NCBI GenBank assembly: GCA_964457585.1
Contig: CAYWFU010000096.1
Span: 1 to 10,783 of the forward strand
From: CAYWFU01 sp964457585
Lineage (GTDB): Bacteria; JACRDZ01
Direction of reading: 5' to 3'
DNA length: 10,783 bases
Part shown: one piece after another, positions 1 to 6,964 of the stretch
Layout: each line of letters opens with the position of its first letter
Position numbering within the stretch: position 1 is the stretch's first letter
Made by a program: the position numbers and the translations under genes
The notes under the pieces: generated by a model
Database searches by the model: none
What the model saw: the letters and a program-made list of their open reading frames with translations, nothing else
Told to the model about the DNA's origin: nothing

Positions 1-110
1 GAAAAAATGCGAATTTATAACCTCGCTGAGTATACATCAATACAGTGTGGAATAACCCATATTTCACTGCATCCACAATATAGCACTATAGTACTAATTA
101 AGCAATTTAA
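1..110. other. Left edge: no supported gene
   Basis: The 110 bp after the resB stop hold no CDS that I can support. A plus-strand frame is open from base 1 to a TAA at 112-114 (37 codons), and a minus-strand frame is open from a GTG at 74-76 to the edge. Neither has a ribosome binding site or a recognised product, and openings of this length occur by chance. Confidence 0.4.
2..26 (-). terminator. Weak terminator-like hairpin downstream of resB
   Basis: On the minus strand GCGAG (22-26) can pair with TTCGC (9-13), four Watson-Crick pairs plus one G-T, with an 8-nt loop. It is followed by A and then six T (2-7). It lies about 85 nt after the resB stop and could end transcription, but the stem is short. 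Confidence 0.3.
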
Positions 111-1544
111 TTAATTTTGAGTTAAGGAATTTGTTATTTTTTTAAATTTCTTTTCCAGACTAAATCTATTTCTATCACTTATTATGCCTATTAATATTTT
201 TTTATTTATATCTTTTTCATTAAAATTAATCCATATTCGTTCAAAATATATATAAAAAGAAAGCACAAGTCCAATTATTAATAATGTGCAGCCAAAATAT
301 ACACTTCCAACACCAGGATCTTTGACTACCTGAAAACCTGAGACATAAACTGTTCCTGTATCTTTAGGTGTTCTATAATTAGTTTGATATAACGCAATCC
401 CTTTATAAATCAAGGGTTCATTAATCTCTACGGTTTTGCTTAATACTAAATTCCCATTATCAATTACTGATAAATGACTTTTATAATCTTTTATTTGAGG
501 TTCCCAATAAGTATTTAATCTAACTAAAAAGCCTTCATCAGTAAATTCTTGAATTTCCGGATATCCCCAAAAAAACCATCCACTTGCTTTTAAAATATCA
601 TCCTTGAATAGTGATAATTTTACTGCTGGATTGCTCTTCCATTTAAATCTCTTTTTACTAATTAAATGATCATCAATATTATAATCTAAGCTAAATTCTT
701 CAACTTTAATTTCATATTTATATCTATCAAGATAGAATTTATCACCAACGAAAATTTCATGCCTAATTATTTTATTACTTTCAGTATCCTTAATTTTCAA
801 TTCAACTTTTCTTGGGTAATATTCAATCTCAAATTTGTTAAGATATACTCCAAATCCAAATATCTCATCTTTTTTAGTTTTTCTACAATAAAAATTTTCT
901 TTTGTCTCTCCTTCAAATATTTCAACAAAACCCTTAAAACCTAGAACTGCACTAATAATTGAACCTATAAAAATTATTATAATACTTATATGTGTTATTG
1001 TAGGACCTAGCTTACCTATTTTCCCTTTTTCTCCATATAAGCCTTTTTCAGTTTCAAATACTTTAAACTTATTCTTTTTTAATATTTCTTTAAGTATTTC
1101 TTTCTTACCTCTAAAAACGAATTCCTCATTAAATCTCATCCCTTCCCTTATAAAATTATCTTCAGCAATTAATTTTGGTGAAATTATTAATTTCCATACA
1201 GGAGGGAATCTTTCAATTGTACAAATTATTAAATTAATACATAAAAGAAAAAGTAAAAATATATACCACCATGAATAATAAATATTTGAGAAATTCAAAT
1301 TGTTAAAGAAAAATGCTCCGATATTTATTATCTGATAGTCTAATGTTTTTTTAGAAAAGCCTTCTAGTTGATAATATACTATTTTACTGTTATTTTGAGG
1401 TATCAATGTCCCCAAAATTGATACTAAAGCTAAGATTATTAATAAACTTAAGGTAAATTTAACTTTACAAAATAAGTCCCATGTTTTTTTAAAAATATTT
1501 TTTATATAATCATGAGTTTCATTTTCTGCAGCAAAAAATGCCAA
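111..1544 (-). CDS. resB: ResB (Ccs1)-like cytochrome c biogenesis protein
   Basis: A 477-residue inner-membrane protein of System II cytochrome c maturation, where ResB works with ResC/CcsA to deliver haem outside the membrane and join it to CXXCH cysteines. Seen: membrane segment 1 with the family motif ILGTLIPQ (43-50); segment 2 after YYSWWYIFLLFLLCINLIICT (89-109); segment 3 with GPTITHISIIIIFIGS (180-195), where H184 matches the conserved haem-related histidine. A large periplasmic domain (about 205-410) ends with NEPLIYKGIALYQTNY (375-390) and KDPGVGSVYFG (408-418), followed by segment 4 (about 416-434). Length is normal and all four segments are present. It starts with TTG. No CcsA/ResC partner is seen, though only 110 bp lie downstream. 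Its place beside a 16-motif cytochrome fits a role in maturing it. Confidence 0.9.
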   Translation of the reverse strand: MAFFAAENETHDYIKNIFKKTWDLFCKVKFTLSLLIILALVSILGTLIPQNNSKIVYYQLEGFSKKTLDYQIINIGAFFFNNLNFSNIYYSWWYIFLLFLLCINLIICTIERFPPVWKLIISPKLIAEDNFIREGMRFNEEFVFRGKKEILKEILKKNKFKVFETEKGLYGEKGKIGKLGPTITHISIIIIFIGSIISAVLGFKGFVEIFEGETKENFYCRKTKKDEIFGFGVYLNKFEIEYYPRKVELKIKDTESNKIIRHEIFVGDKFYLDRYKYEIKVEEFSLDYNIDDHLISKKRFKWKSNPAVKLSLFKDDILKASGWFFWGYPEIQEFTDEGFLVRLNTYWEPQIKDYKSHLSVIDNGNLVLSKTVEINEPLIYKGIALYQTNYRTPKDTGTVYVSGFQVVKDPGVGSVYFGCTLLIIGLVLSFYIYFERIWINFNEKDINKKILIGIISDRNRFSLEKKFKKITNSLTQN

Positions 1545-1550
1545 AATAAT

Positions 1551-1555
1551 ACCTC
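1551..1555 (-). promoter_or_regulatory. Ribosome binding site for the TTG-started resB
   Basis: GAGGT on the minus strand lies 6 nt before TTG at 1542-1544. There is no in-frame ATG before the first membrane segment (the next methionine is residue 136), so the TTG start is needed to keep the conserved N-terminal region. The site begins only 5 nt after the hairpin stem, so folding could affect its use. Confidence 0.65.
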
Positions 1556-1560
1556 AAAAT

Positions 1561-1596
1561 AAATTTTCCCCAGCCAGAAATGACTGGGGAAAATTT
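1561..1596 (-). terminator. Strong hairpin between the lipoprotein gene and resB
   Basis: AAATTTTCCCCAG (1561-1573) and CTGGGGAAAATTT (1584-1596) form a perfect 13-bp stem with a 10-nt loop. It begins 9 nt after the lipoprotein stop, and the minus strand then reads ATTTT. This is probably an intrinsic terminator, perhaps partly read through, because resB starts only 16 nt further and shows no promoter of its own. The near-symmetric A/T flanks would let it act in both directions. Confidence 0.75.
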
Positions 1597-1605
1597 CATT
1601 TATAT

Positions 1606-3063
1606 TTAGCTTAGTTTAGCTTTAATTTCTGTTGCTTTCTTCTGAGTATCAATTGCTGTCTGTCTGGCTTTCTTTGCTCTTTCTTTTGCAAATTCTGCAT
1701 CTTTTCGAGCTTTTACTGCTATATCGCGCTTAGCAGTAGCCTGTACTTTTAAAGTTTTTGCCTGTTCTTCTGCTTGTTTTGCCTGAGCAATAATTTCTTC
1801 TGTTGGTTCAGGAATAGTACCCTGTATCTGCTTTATCTCTGCTAATTTAGCAGTAAGCTTATCTATTTCAGCTTTAAAGTCAGTTACATTTTTTCTTACA
1901 GTATTAATTTTAGGAGTCATTTCATCTACTTTAGCCTTTGCTTCAGTAACTTCCTTCTTTAAATTTTCAGCTTTTGCAGTTGCTTCTTCGCCTTTAGTTT
2001 TTGCTTCTTCTGCTAATGCTTTAAATTTTTCAGCTTCTTCAGTATTATTCCGAATAATTGCAACACGCTGTTTAGCTGTATATATATTTACCTGCCCTGC
2101 TATTTCTTCTGCTTCCGCACGTGCTGTTTTTTCTGATTCTTCTAATTGTTTTACTTTTTGTGAAAGTTCACCTAAGACACTTTCAATTTTTTTAGATTCT
2201 TCTTCAGACTGAGTTAATTTTTCACTTTTTGCAGCCAGTTCACCTTCTCTGCCTTTAATATCATCAGCAATAGCTTGAGGATTCATTCTAAGTGCTTTAT
2301 CAGCTGATTCTTCAGCATCTTTTTCTAATTTCGTTGCTTGTTCTTCCTGTTCTATAGCGATTGCATCCAGCTTTTTAGCTTCATCTTCAGCTTTTTTAGC
2401 ATTATTTTCAGCAGCCTGAGCTTCTCTGTCATATTTACCAATTTCTCTTAAAGCATCGCTTTCAGATGTTTTAGCTTTCCTGATTAAAGGGGTGAACATC
2501 TTTTTCATAACTTCACGAGCATGTAATGTTGAAGTTTCAATTCTGTTTAAATCAAAAATATAATTTCTGCTGTCTCCACTACCTGTATAACTACAGCTCC
2601 AAATAACATTACCATCATTGGTATCTATCATATATAAATATCCTGAGAACTGTGGAGCACCAGTTTTACCGCCTGATCCAAAATCTTCTATAACTCCAAG
2701 AACTGCACCCTGAACTCCTAGTGATTCCCCAAGTTTTTTTGCCTGAGAAACTGATAAATCTTCAACTCCACCAGCTGTTCTAATGCGTGCTTCCTTAAGA
2801 GCTTTTTCTGCTTCATTCAAATTTATAATTTCAATCAATCCTGATTTCATTAACTCAATATTAATTGCATTACGCAGCATATCATCCGCATTTTTTTCTT
2901 TTGAAAGATTTCTAAATGGAAATACAACTATTTTTTTTACCTTATGTAATGGAAAATCTTTTTTTATGTATGTCTGAAATGATTCGTCACAGCCAAAAAG
3001 TAATAATGTAGCAAAACTAATTAATAGTATTAAACTTATCTTTTTAATTTTATTATAATACAT
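1606..3063 (-). CDS. Lipoprotein: CsgG/LpoB-like domain plus long coiled coil
   Basis: A 485-residue lipoprotein. The signal peptide has a basic start, a hydrophobic core (about 9-23) and a lipobox LFGC with the lipidated cysteine at 25. Residues about 40-195 resemble the CsgG/LpoB/FlgO-like fold: a VVFPF strand followed by RNLS, a helix, then GVQGAVLGVIEDFG and a later strand pair (GYLYMIDTNDGNVIWS). This assignment is by pattern only. From about 205 to 485 it is an Ala/Lys/Glu-rich helix with heptad-like spacing, broken near P262, P384 and the P418-P420 region, so probably a series of rods or a folded-back bundle. The residue after the cysteine is Asp26; in E. coli Asp at this place keeps lipoproteins in the inner membrane, but the rule may not hold here. 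It has its own promoter region and lies between the conduit operon and resB. Function unknown; a periplasm-spanning or scaffold role is inference. Confidence 0.75.
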   Translation of the reverse strand: MYYNKIKKISLILLISFATLLLFGCDESFQTYIKKDFPLHKVKKIVVFPFRNLSKEKNADDMLRNAINIELMKSGLIEIINLNEAEKALKEARIRTAGGVEDLSVSQAKKLGESLGVQGAVLGVIEDFGSGGKTGAPQFSGYLYMIDTNDGNVIWSCSYTGSGDSRNYIFDLNRIETSTLHAREVMKKMFTPLIRKAKTSESDALREIGKYDREAQAAENNAKKAEDEAKKLDAIAIEQEEQATKLEKDAEESADKALRMNPQAIADDIKGREGELAAKSEKLTQSEEESKKIESVLGELSQKVKQLEESEKTARAEAEEIAGQVNIYTAKQRVAIIRNNTEEAEKFKALAEEAKTKGEEATAKAENLKKEVTEAKAKVDEMTPKINTVRKNVTDFKAEIDKLTAKLAEIKQIQGTIPEPTEEIIAQAKQAEEQAKTLKVQATAKRDIAVKARKDAEFAKERAKKARQTAIDTQKKATEIKAKLS

Positions 3064-3072
3064 TTTATCTTT

Positions 3073-3079
3073 CCTCCTT
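3073..3079 (-). promoter_or_regulatory. Ribosome binding site of the lipoprotein gene
   Basis: AAGGAGG on the minus strand lies 9 nt before the ATG at 3061-3063 and fixes this start, which also gives a complete lipoprotein signal peptide. Confidence 0.75.
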
Positions 3080-3142
3080 CTCTTTCATCTTTGTAACCTT
3101 ACTGGGCATATTTTATAAATACAATTATAATTTTTTACGATC

Positions 3143-3152
3143 TCACCTCCTA
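3143..3152 (-). promoter_or_regulatory. Orphan perfect Shine-Dalgarno sequence in the lipoprotein leader
   Basis: TAGGAGGTGA on the minus strand matches the full complement of the 16S rRNA 3' end over nine bases (AGGAGGTGA), yet no ATG, GTG or TTG frame of any length starts at a usable distance after it. The lipoprotein ATG is about 80 nt further on and has its own good site. A standby site or target of an RNA-binding regulator is possible. Confidence 0.4.
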
Positions 3153-3192
3153 ATAAATATTAATCTTATACCTGATTACATTATTTTTTTTG

Positions 3193-3221
3193 TATATATA
3201 ATCAGAATGCATAATTTTCAA
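3193..3221 (-). promoter_or_regulatory. Sigma-70-type promoter of the coiled-coil lipoprotein gene
   Basis: On the minus strand TTGAAA (3216-3221) is followed, after exactly 17 nt, by TATATA (3193-3198). Both boxes are close to consensus. Transcription would start near 3186, giving a leader of about 120 nt. The -35 box overlaps one arm of the 32-bp palindrome, an arrangement expected for repression or activation. Confidence 0.6.
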
Positions 3222-3247
3222 AAAATATTCTAGCATATTTTTTGAAA
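3216..3247. repeat. 32-bp near-perfect palindrome, candidate operator
   Basis: Arms TTTCAAAAAATAT (3216-3228) and ATATTTTTTGAAA (3235-3247) are perfect 13-bp inverted repeats around TCTAGC, whose inner CTAG is itself palindromic. Only one base pair of 16 is broken. One arm end contains the -35 box of the promoter just downstream. It could be a dimeric-regulator operator. A terminator for the barrel gene is less likely, as the stem is almost pure A-T and no clean T-run follows it. Confidence 0.55.
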
Positions 3248-3296
3248 TAATTTAAGCTTTTTTATTTATTATACTAAAAAAAGAAAAAAATAACTA

Positions 3297-5075
3297 TTAA
3301 AATTTAAACGATAAAGATGTTGACATTCTATCACTATCATCATTTCCTTCTGGAGACCCAAAATCAATATGATTTCTAGCAGAATACTTGATATCCCAAA
3401 TTGTCTGAGTCGTTATGTTATAATTAAATCCAATATCATAATTAGCATCTCGTGAGGAGGTCAGATCCCCTGTTACAGGGTCCTCATCTACTCTATTTGA
3501 TATAGAATATCGAAGTGATAACCTTCCTTTAGACAACCCATATGATAAAGTTGGAGCAATATTAGTTTTTGATGTAACATTATCTGCTTCAGTTTCTGTA
3601 TATGAATTTGTTAAGCCAAGATTTAGATTCCCGGTCTTGTAATCCAAAGAATTTGAATAATTTCTATCATTTGCTTCTGATGTTTGTGTTCTTGCATTAG
3701 AACTTCTGGAACTATATTTAGCACTTACTGTACCGTTAATTAATTGCAATATATTATATTTTAACGATGTTCCCATTCCATCATTAACTGATTCCTGATC
3801 ATCTACATAATTAGTCGACTTTGTTAATGAAACACGATGACTAAATGTTATATCCAGCATTTTAAACATATAAGCTCTACCATCTATACCCCAATTATCA
3901 TTATTTTGCTGTCTTGTTTCAGTATCTGAAATAACCTGACGAGAATCTGTATCATAAGTGAAATCCAATGTAAGTGATGTCCCTTTAAGGACTGGTGATT
4001 TATATGCTAAAGTAAAACCATTATCTTCTGAATTAGTACCTAATCCTAAAGTATCAATATTCTTTCTTAAATTATAGACATATCTTAAATCAACATCTAA
4101 AAATATCGGGATAACAACATTTAAGCTTTGCCCTGAATTACTTGTAGAACCAACATCAGAATCTTTCTCATCTATAGTTGTACTATAATCATATTTAAGA
4201 TCTACTTTATTAAAAGGTTTCAAAGAAACACTTGCATTTATTCCGCTTGAAACTCGTAATTCACTGGATGCAGTTGAAAAATCTTCGCTGCGTTTCCATC
4301 CAAATATTACATCTTTTAATGGTGTTTTCACATTTTTAAATGGATTTATGCTTACATCATAAGCTGTTCTCATGGTTTCCACCTGTGGTTCTGGAGCACT
4401 TGTATTGCTATCTGAAAGTCCAAAATCTTTTGATATTCCCAGCTTAATATTTGTAAACGGAGATGAATCCATACGAGCATTAAATCTCTGATCCATTGTC
4501 TCTGTTGCTGCAAGCACATTCATATTTTTACCCATAGAATATGCAAAATCAAAAGCAATTTTTTCACTTGGTTTCATTCGTTCACTAATTTTGAAATCAA
4601 AGGAATTGGACGCTCCACCTAAATCAGAATCACTTTCACCAAAACTATATCTTAATTGAGGAAGAAATCTTTCTTTTGGTGTGAATGCTGCATTAAAATC
4701 ATTCCTGGTTGATGTCGCTCCTCCTCCAAGATGCTCTCCACGATCATCTTCTGAATGTGAGGTTGAAGCTGAAAATAGGGGATCAGTTAAATTTGCAGAT
4801 AATCTGAAAGAACGTGTTTCTGAAGTAATATTATTAGCTTCATTAAAACCAAGTGCACCTTTAAGAGATATTGCTCGAAACATCGGAAACTCATAAGTTA
4901 AATTCAATGATTGGGAAGTATTAGCCCCGGTATCATCACCTCGTACGTTATGATTATCATCATAAGAAAATCTGCCATCTAAGGTTAATTTAATCCATGA
5001 AGCAAAAATCAAGGAATCAGATATAATAATATAAAATAATGTAAAAATTATTATCAAAGTGAAATGTTTTTTCAT
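3297..5075 (-). CDS. Outer-membrane beta-barrel, possible partner porin of the cytochrome
   Basis: A 592-residue protein with a signal peptide (about 1-25, ending IFAS) and a body made almost wholly of alternating amphipathic strands joined by polar loops rich in Asp, Ser, Thr and Asn. It ends SLSFKF: the terminal phenylalanine and alternating hydrophobic residues form the classical signal for outer-membrane assembly by BAM. The length is enough for roughly two dozen strands, similar to the MtrB/PioB barrels of porin-cytochrome conduits. It has no cysteine at all, so it lacks the CXXC seen near the N-terminus of some MtrB proteins, and I cannot assign it to that family from sequence alone. 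The ATG follows AGGGG by 8 nt. It lies 18 bp after the cytochrome and closes the operon. Its specific role is inferred from its neighbour. Confidence 0.8.
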   Translation of the reverse strand: MKKHFTLIIIFTLFYIIISDSLIFASWIKLTLDGRFSYDDNHNVRGDDTGANTSQSLNLTYEFPMFRAISLKGALGFNEANNITSETRSFRLSANLTDPLFSASTSHSEDDRGEHLGGGATSTRNDFNAAFTPKERFLPQLRYSFGESDSDLGGASNSFDFKISERMKPSEKIAFDFAYSMGKNMNVLAATETMDQRFNARMDSSPFTNIKLGISKDFGLSDSNTSAPEPQVETMRTAYDVSINPFKNVKTPLKDVIFGWKRSEDFSTASSELRVSSGINASVSLKPFNKVDLKYDYSTTIDEKDSDVGSTSNSGQSLNVVIPIFLDVDLRYVYNLRKNIDTLGLGTNSEDNGFTLAYKSPVLKGTSLTLDFTYDTDSRQVISDTETRQQNNDNWGIDGRAYMFKMLDITFSHRVSLTKSTNYVDDQESVNDGMGTSLKYNILQLINGTVSAKYSSRSSNARTQTSEANDRNYSNSLDYKTGNLNLGLTNSYTETEADNVTSKTNIAPTLSYGLSKGRLSLRYSISNRVDEDPVTGDLTSSRDANYDIGFNYNITTQTIWDIKYSARNHIDFGSPEGNDDSDRMSTSLSFKF

Positions 5076-5093
5076 AAATTATACCCCTAACGT

Positions 5094-6935
5094 TTATTTA
5101 ACAATTTCTTTTTTTATATTTTCCAATGTATTTTTAACTTCATCTATATCTCTATGACATTGACTGCAAAAATCTTTTATACCTTTTTTTATTTTTGGTT
5201 CAAGAATAATCTTTTCTACAAAATGATAATCATGACATGTTCCGCATGTTAACCTGTCTTGAATATCAAGCCGATAATTGGATACCATATCTTCTTGTTG
5301 TAAAAAAACTCCTATTTTATGCGTATTTATATTTCTCATATGACACACATTACAGCGTGTAATAAATTCTTTATTATATAATCCTGGTTTTCTTTCTTTT
5401 AATATTTTCATCCCTTCTTCCGTTGTAGAAGAATCCGTTGCATGACAAAAAGCGCATTTATTTCTGTTATTAAAATCATGAGGATTATTTTTTATAAAAT
5501 CCGGGTCATTAGCATGACATATATAACACAATCCCTCTTTATCACTTTCTCTTCGATAAAGCACAACATCTTTTTTATTACTATAATTTGTATGTGCATC
5601 ATGACATGTAGTACAGGTTACCTGATCCCATTGATCTAATTTTAAATCGGAAGAAACTTTTTTCTTTGATTTTACATTTATAGGATGCAAATGCTTTTTA
5701 TCTTTATGACAATTATTGCAAATTGTTAGAACGTCAAATTTTAAAAATGCTTCAACTCTGCTTACACCTTTGCGAAGCTGCAAATTTGTTGCTTCTAATG
5801 CTTTTAAATTAATACACATCTCATCAGGATCAGTTGGAATAGTTCTATGACAATGAATACATTTCTTTTCCTTATGCGGATCCTTCACATCAACTTTTAA
5901 TGAAGTTTCTAATGTATGACATGGGTTGCAAAGACTATCTCGTACTTTTTTCAACTCAGGATCTTCAAGGTAAGGCGGCTGCTGAAAGAAAACTTCCTTT
6001 TTAAAAGTATGCATATCATAATCAAATACCACATCAAAAGAATTTTCTATTTTCAAATATGCTTTTTTTCTGACAATTGAAACATTTTGATTTTTATAAA
6101 CCTTATTATTATTTAAATTAAAATGACATGTTCGGCAGGATTCTCCATGTGGATCATGACATGTAGAACAGGTTATAGTATTGTAATAATATTTATCCAT
6201 TCCAAATTTTTCCGGTATTTCTCGATTTAAAAAAATTTGTTCATCAATTTTAACATTTAGAGGATGCGATACTTTTGTTTCATAACGCTTATTCTCACCA
6301 TGACAATCATTGCACATACTTACAATATCACTTTTTAAAAATAATTGGGTTTTATTATCTCGTGCCATATCCATGCTTGGGAAATGACAGATAACACAAT
6401 TATCTTGCTTAAATTCTTCCCCATAATAATTATAAATTATTGCTTCATTAGCTGCCCCAGATGTGTTCCAATTAAGAGAAGTTGTTCCATATTTTTCATG
6501 ACAACCACCGGGAGCATCACATTTATTATTGTTAAACTTAATAGATATATCTGTTTTTTTGTTTAGATGCAGGTCATCCAATTTATTTGGCAATGATGTT
6601 TCATGACATTCATCACATTTATCCCAATGAGAAAAAAATGTTCCAAACTCATCTTTTTCATCAGTTGAATATGTTGCATTCCAAAATAAATTATTTTTAT
6701 CAGAACTCGATTCTTTGCTTCTAATATATTCCATATGATTAGTATGTTTCCCTGTAGCAGGCTCACCATAAATAGAATTCGACTTGCCGAATATATCTAC
6801 TCCATGACAATGTTTGCATAAATTTTCATTGAATTCATAATCATGAGGAGTCTTAGTTCCCGCAGCAATTAGATAATTTGGACAGCACAATAATATCATT
6901 ATTCCAATTATTATCTTTAAAACTCCTCTTCCCAC
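5094..6935 (-). CDS. Multihaem c-type cytochrome, 15 CXXCH plus one CX5CH
   Basis: A 613-residue exported cytochrome predicted to bind 15-16 covalent haems. The signal peptide (about 1-25) has a basic start, a hydrophobic core and a likely cut after LIAA. Canonical CXXCH motifs begin at residues 40, 107, 180, 208, 256, 267, 336, 359, 406, 441, 470, 494, 528, 564 and 590. A further C139-x5-C145-H146 is non-standard. Three diverged copies of a paired-CXXCH module are visible near 199-271, 397-474 and 520-594: CNxCH, an HPxNV-like segment, then TC-x-TCHD-x-H, then another CXXCH. Many extra histidines could act as distal haem ligands. It starts with GTG, 8 nt after TAAGGAG, and ends 18 bp before the barrel gene. 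In this context it is most likely a periplasmic or outer-surface electron carrier working with the barrel. No catalytic-site signature (nitrite, hydroxylamine or tetrathionate reductase) was recognised. Confidence 0.9.
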   Translation of the reverse strand: MGRGVLKIIIGIMILLCCPNYLIAAGTKTPHDYEFNENLCKHCHGVDIFGKSNSIYGEPATGKHTNHMEYIRSKESSSDKNNLFWNATYSTDEKDEFGTFFSHWDKCDECHETSLPNKLDDLHLNKKTDISIKFNNNKCDAPGGCHEKYGTTSLNWNTSGAANEAIIYNYYGEEFKQDNCVICHFPSMDMARDNKTQLFLKSDIVSMCNDCHGENKRYETKVSHPLNVKIDEQIFLNREIPEKFGMDKYYYNTITCSTCHDPHGESCRTCHFNLNNNKVYKNQNVSIVRKKAYLKIENSFDVVFDYDMHTFKKEVFFQQPPYLEDPELKKVRDSLCNPCHTLETSLKVDVKDPHKEKKCIHCHRTIPTDPDEMCINLKALEATNLQLRKGVSRVEAFLKFDVLTICNNCHKDKKHLHPINVKSKKKVSSDLKLDQWDQVTCTTCHDAHTNYSNKKDVVLYRRESDKEGLCYICHANDPDFIKNNPHDFNNRNKCAFCHATDSSTTEEGMKILKERKPGLYNKEFITRCNVCHMRNINTHKIGVFLQQEDMVSNYRLDIQDRLTCGTCHDYHFVEKIILEPKIKKGIKDFCSQCHRDIDEVKNTLENIKKEIVK

Positions 6936-6943
6936 TTTTTACG

Positions 6944-6950
6944 CTCCTTA
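6944..6950 (-). promoter_or_regulatory. Ribosome binding site for the GTG-started cytochrome gene
   Basis: TAAGGAG on the minus strand lies 8 nt before the GTG at 6933-6935. This supports the GTG rather than the in-frame ATG at codon 13, which has no well-spaced site and would cut into the signal peptide. Confidence 0.75.
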
Positions 6951-6964
6951 TAATACTTGTATTT

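Noticed and set aside
3065..3109. A 14-codon frame on the minus strand ending 1 nt before the lipoprotein ATG (possible leader peptide).
   Set aside because: Its ATG has no well-spaced ribosome binding site, and its Lys/Glu-rich end simply reads the purine-rich Shine-Dalgarno region of the next gene.
6563..6769. A 68-codon minus-strand frame inside the cytochrome gene.
   Set aside because: It is a shifted frame of the cytochrome; the cytochrome frame carries regular haem motifs through the same bases.
5140..6850. The repeated CATGACA/TGTCATGA words scattered along this stretch, which could look like a dispersed DNA repeat or binding site.
   Set aside because: They fall on Cys-His plus the next residue of CXXCH motifs and follow from codon use in the cytochrome.
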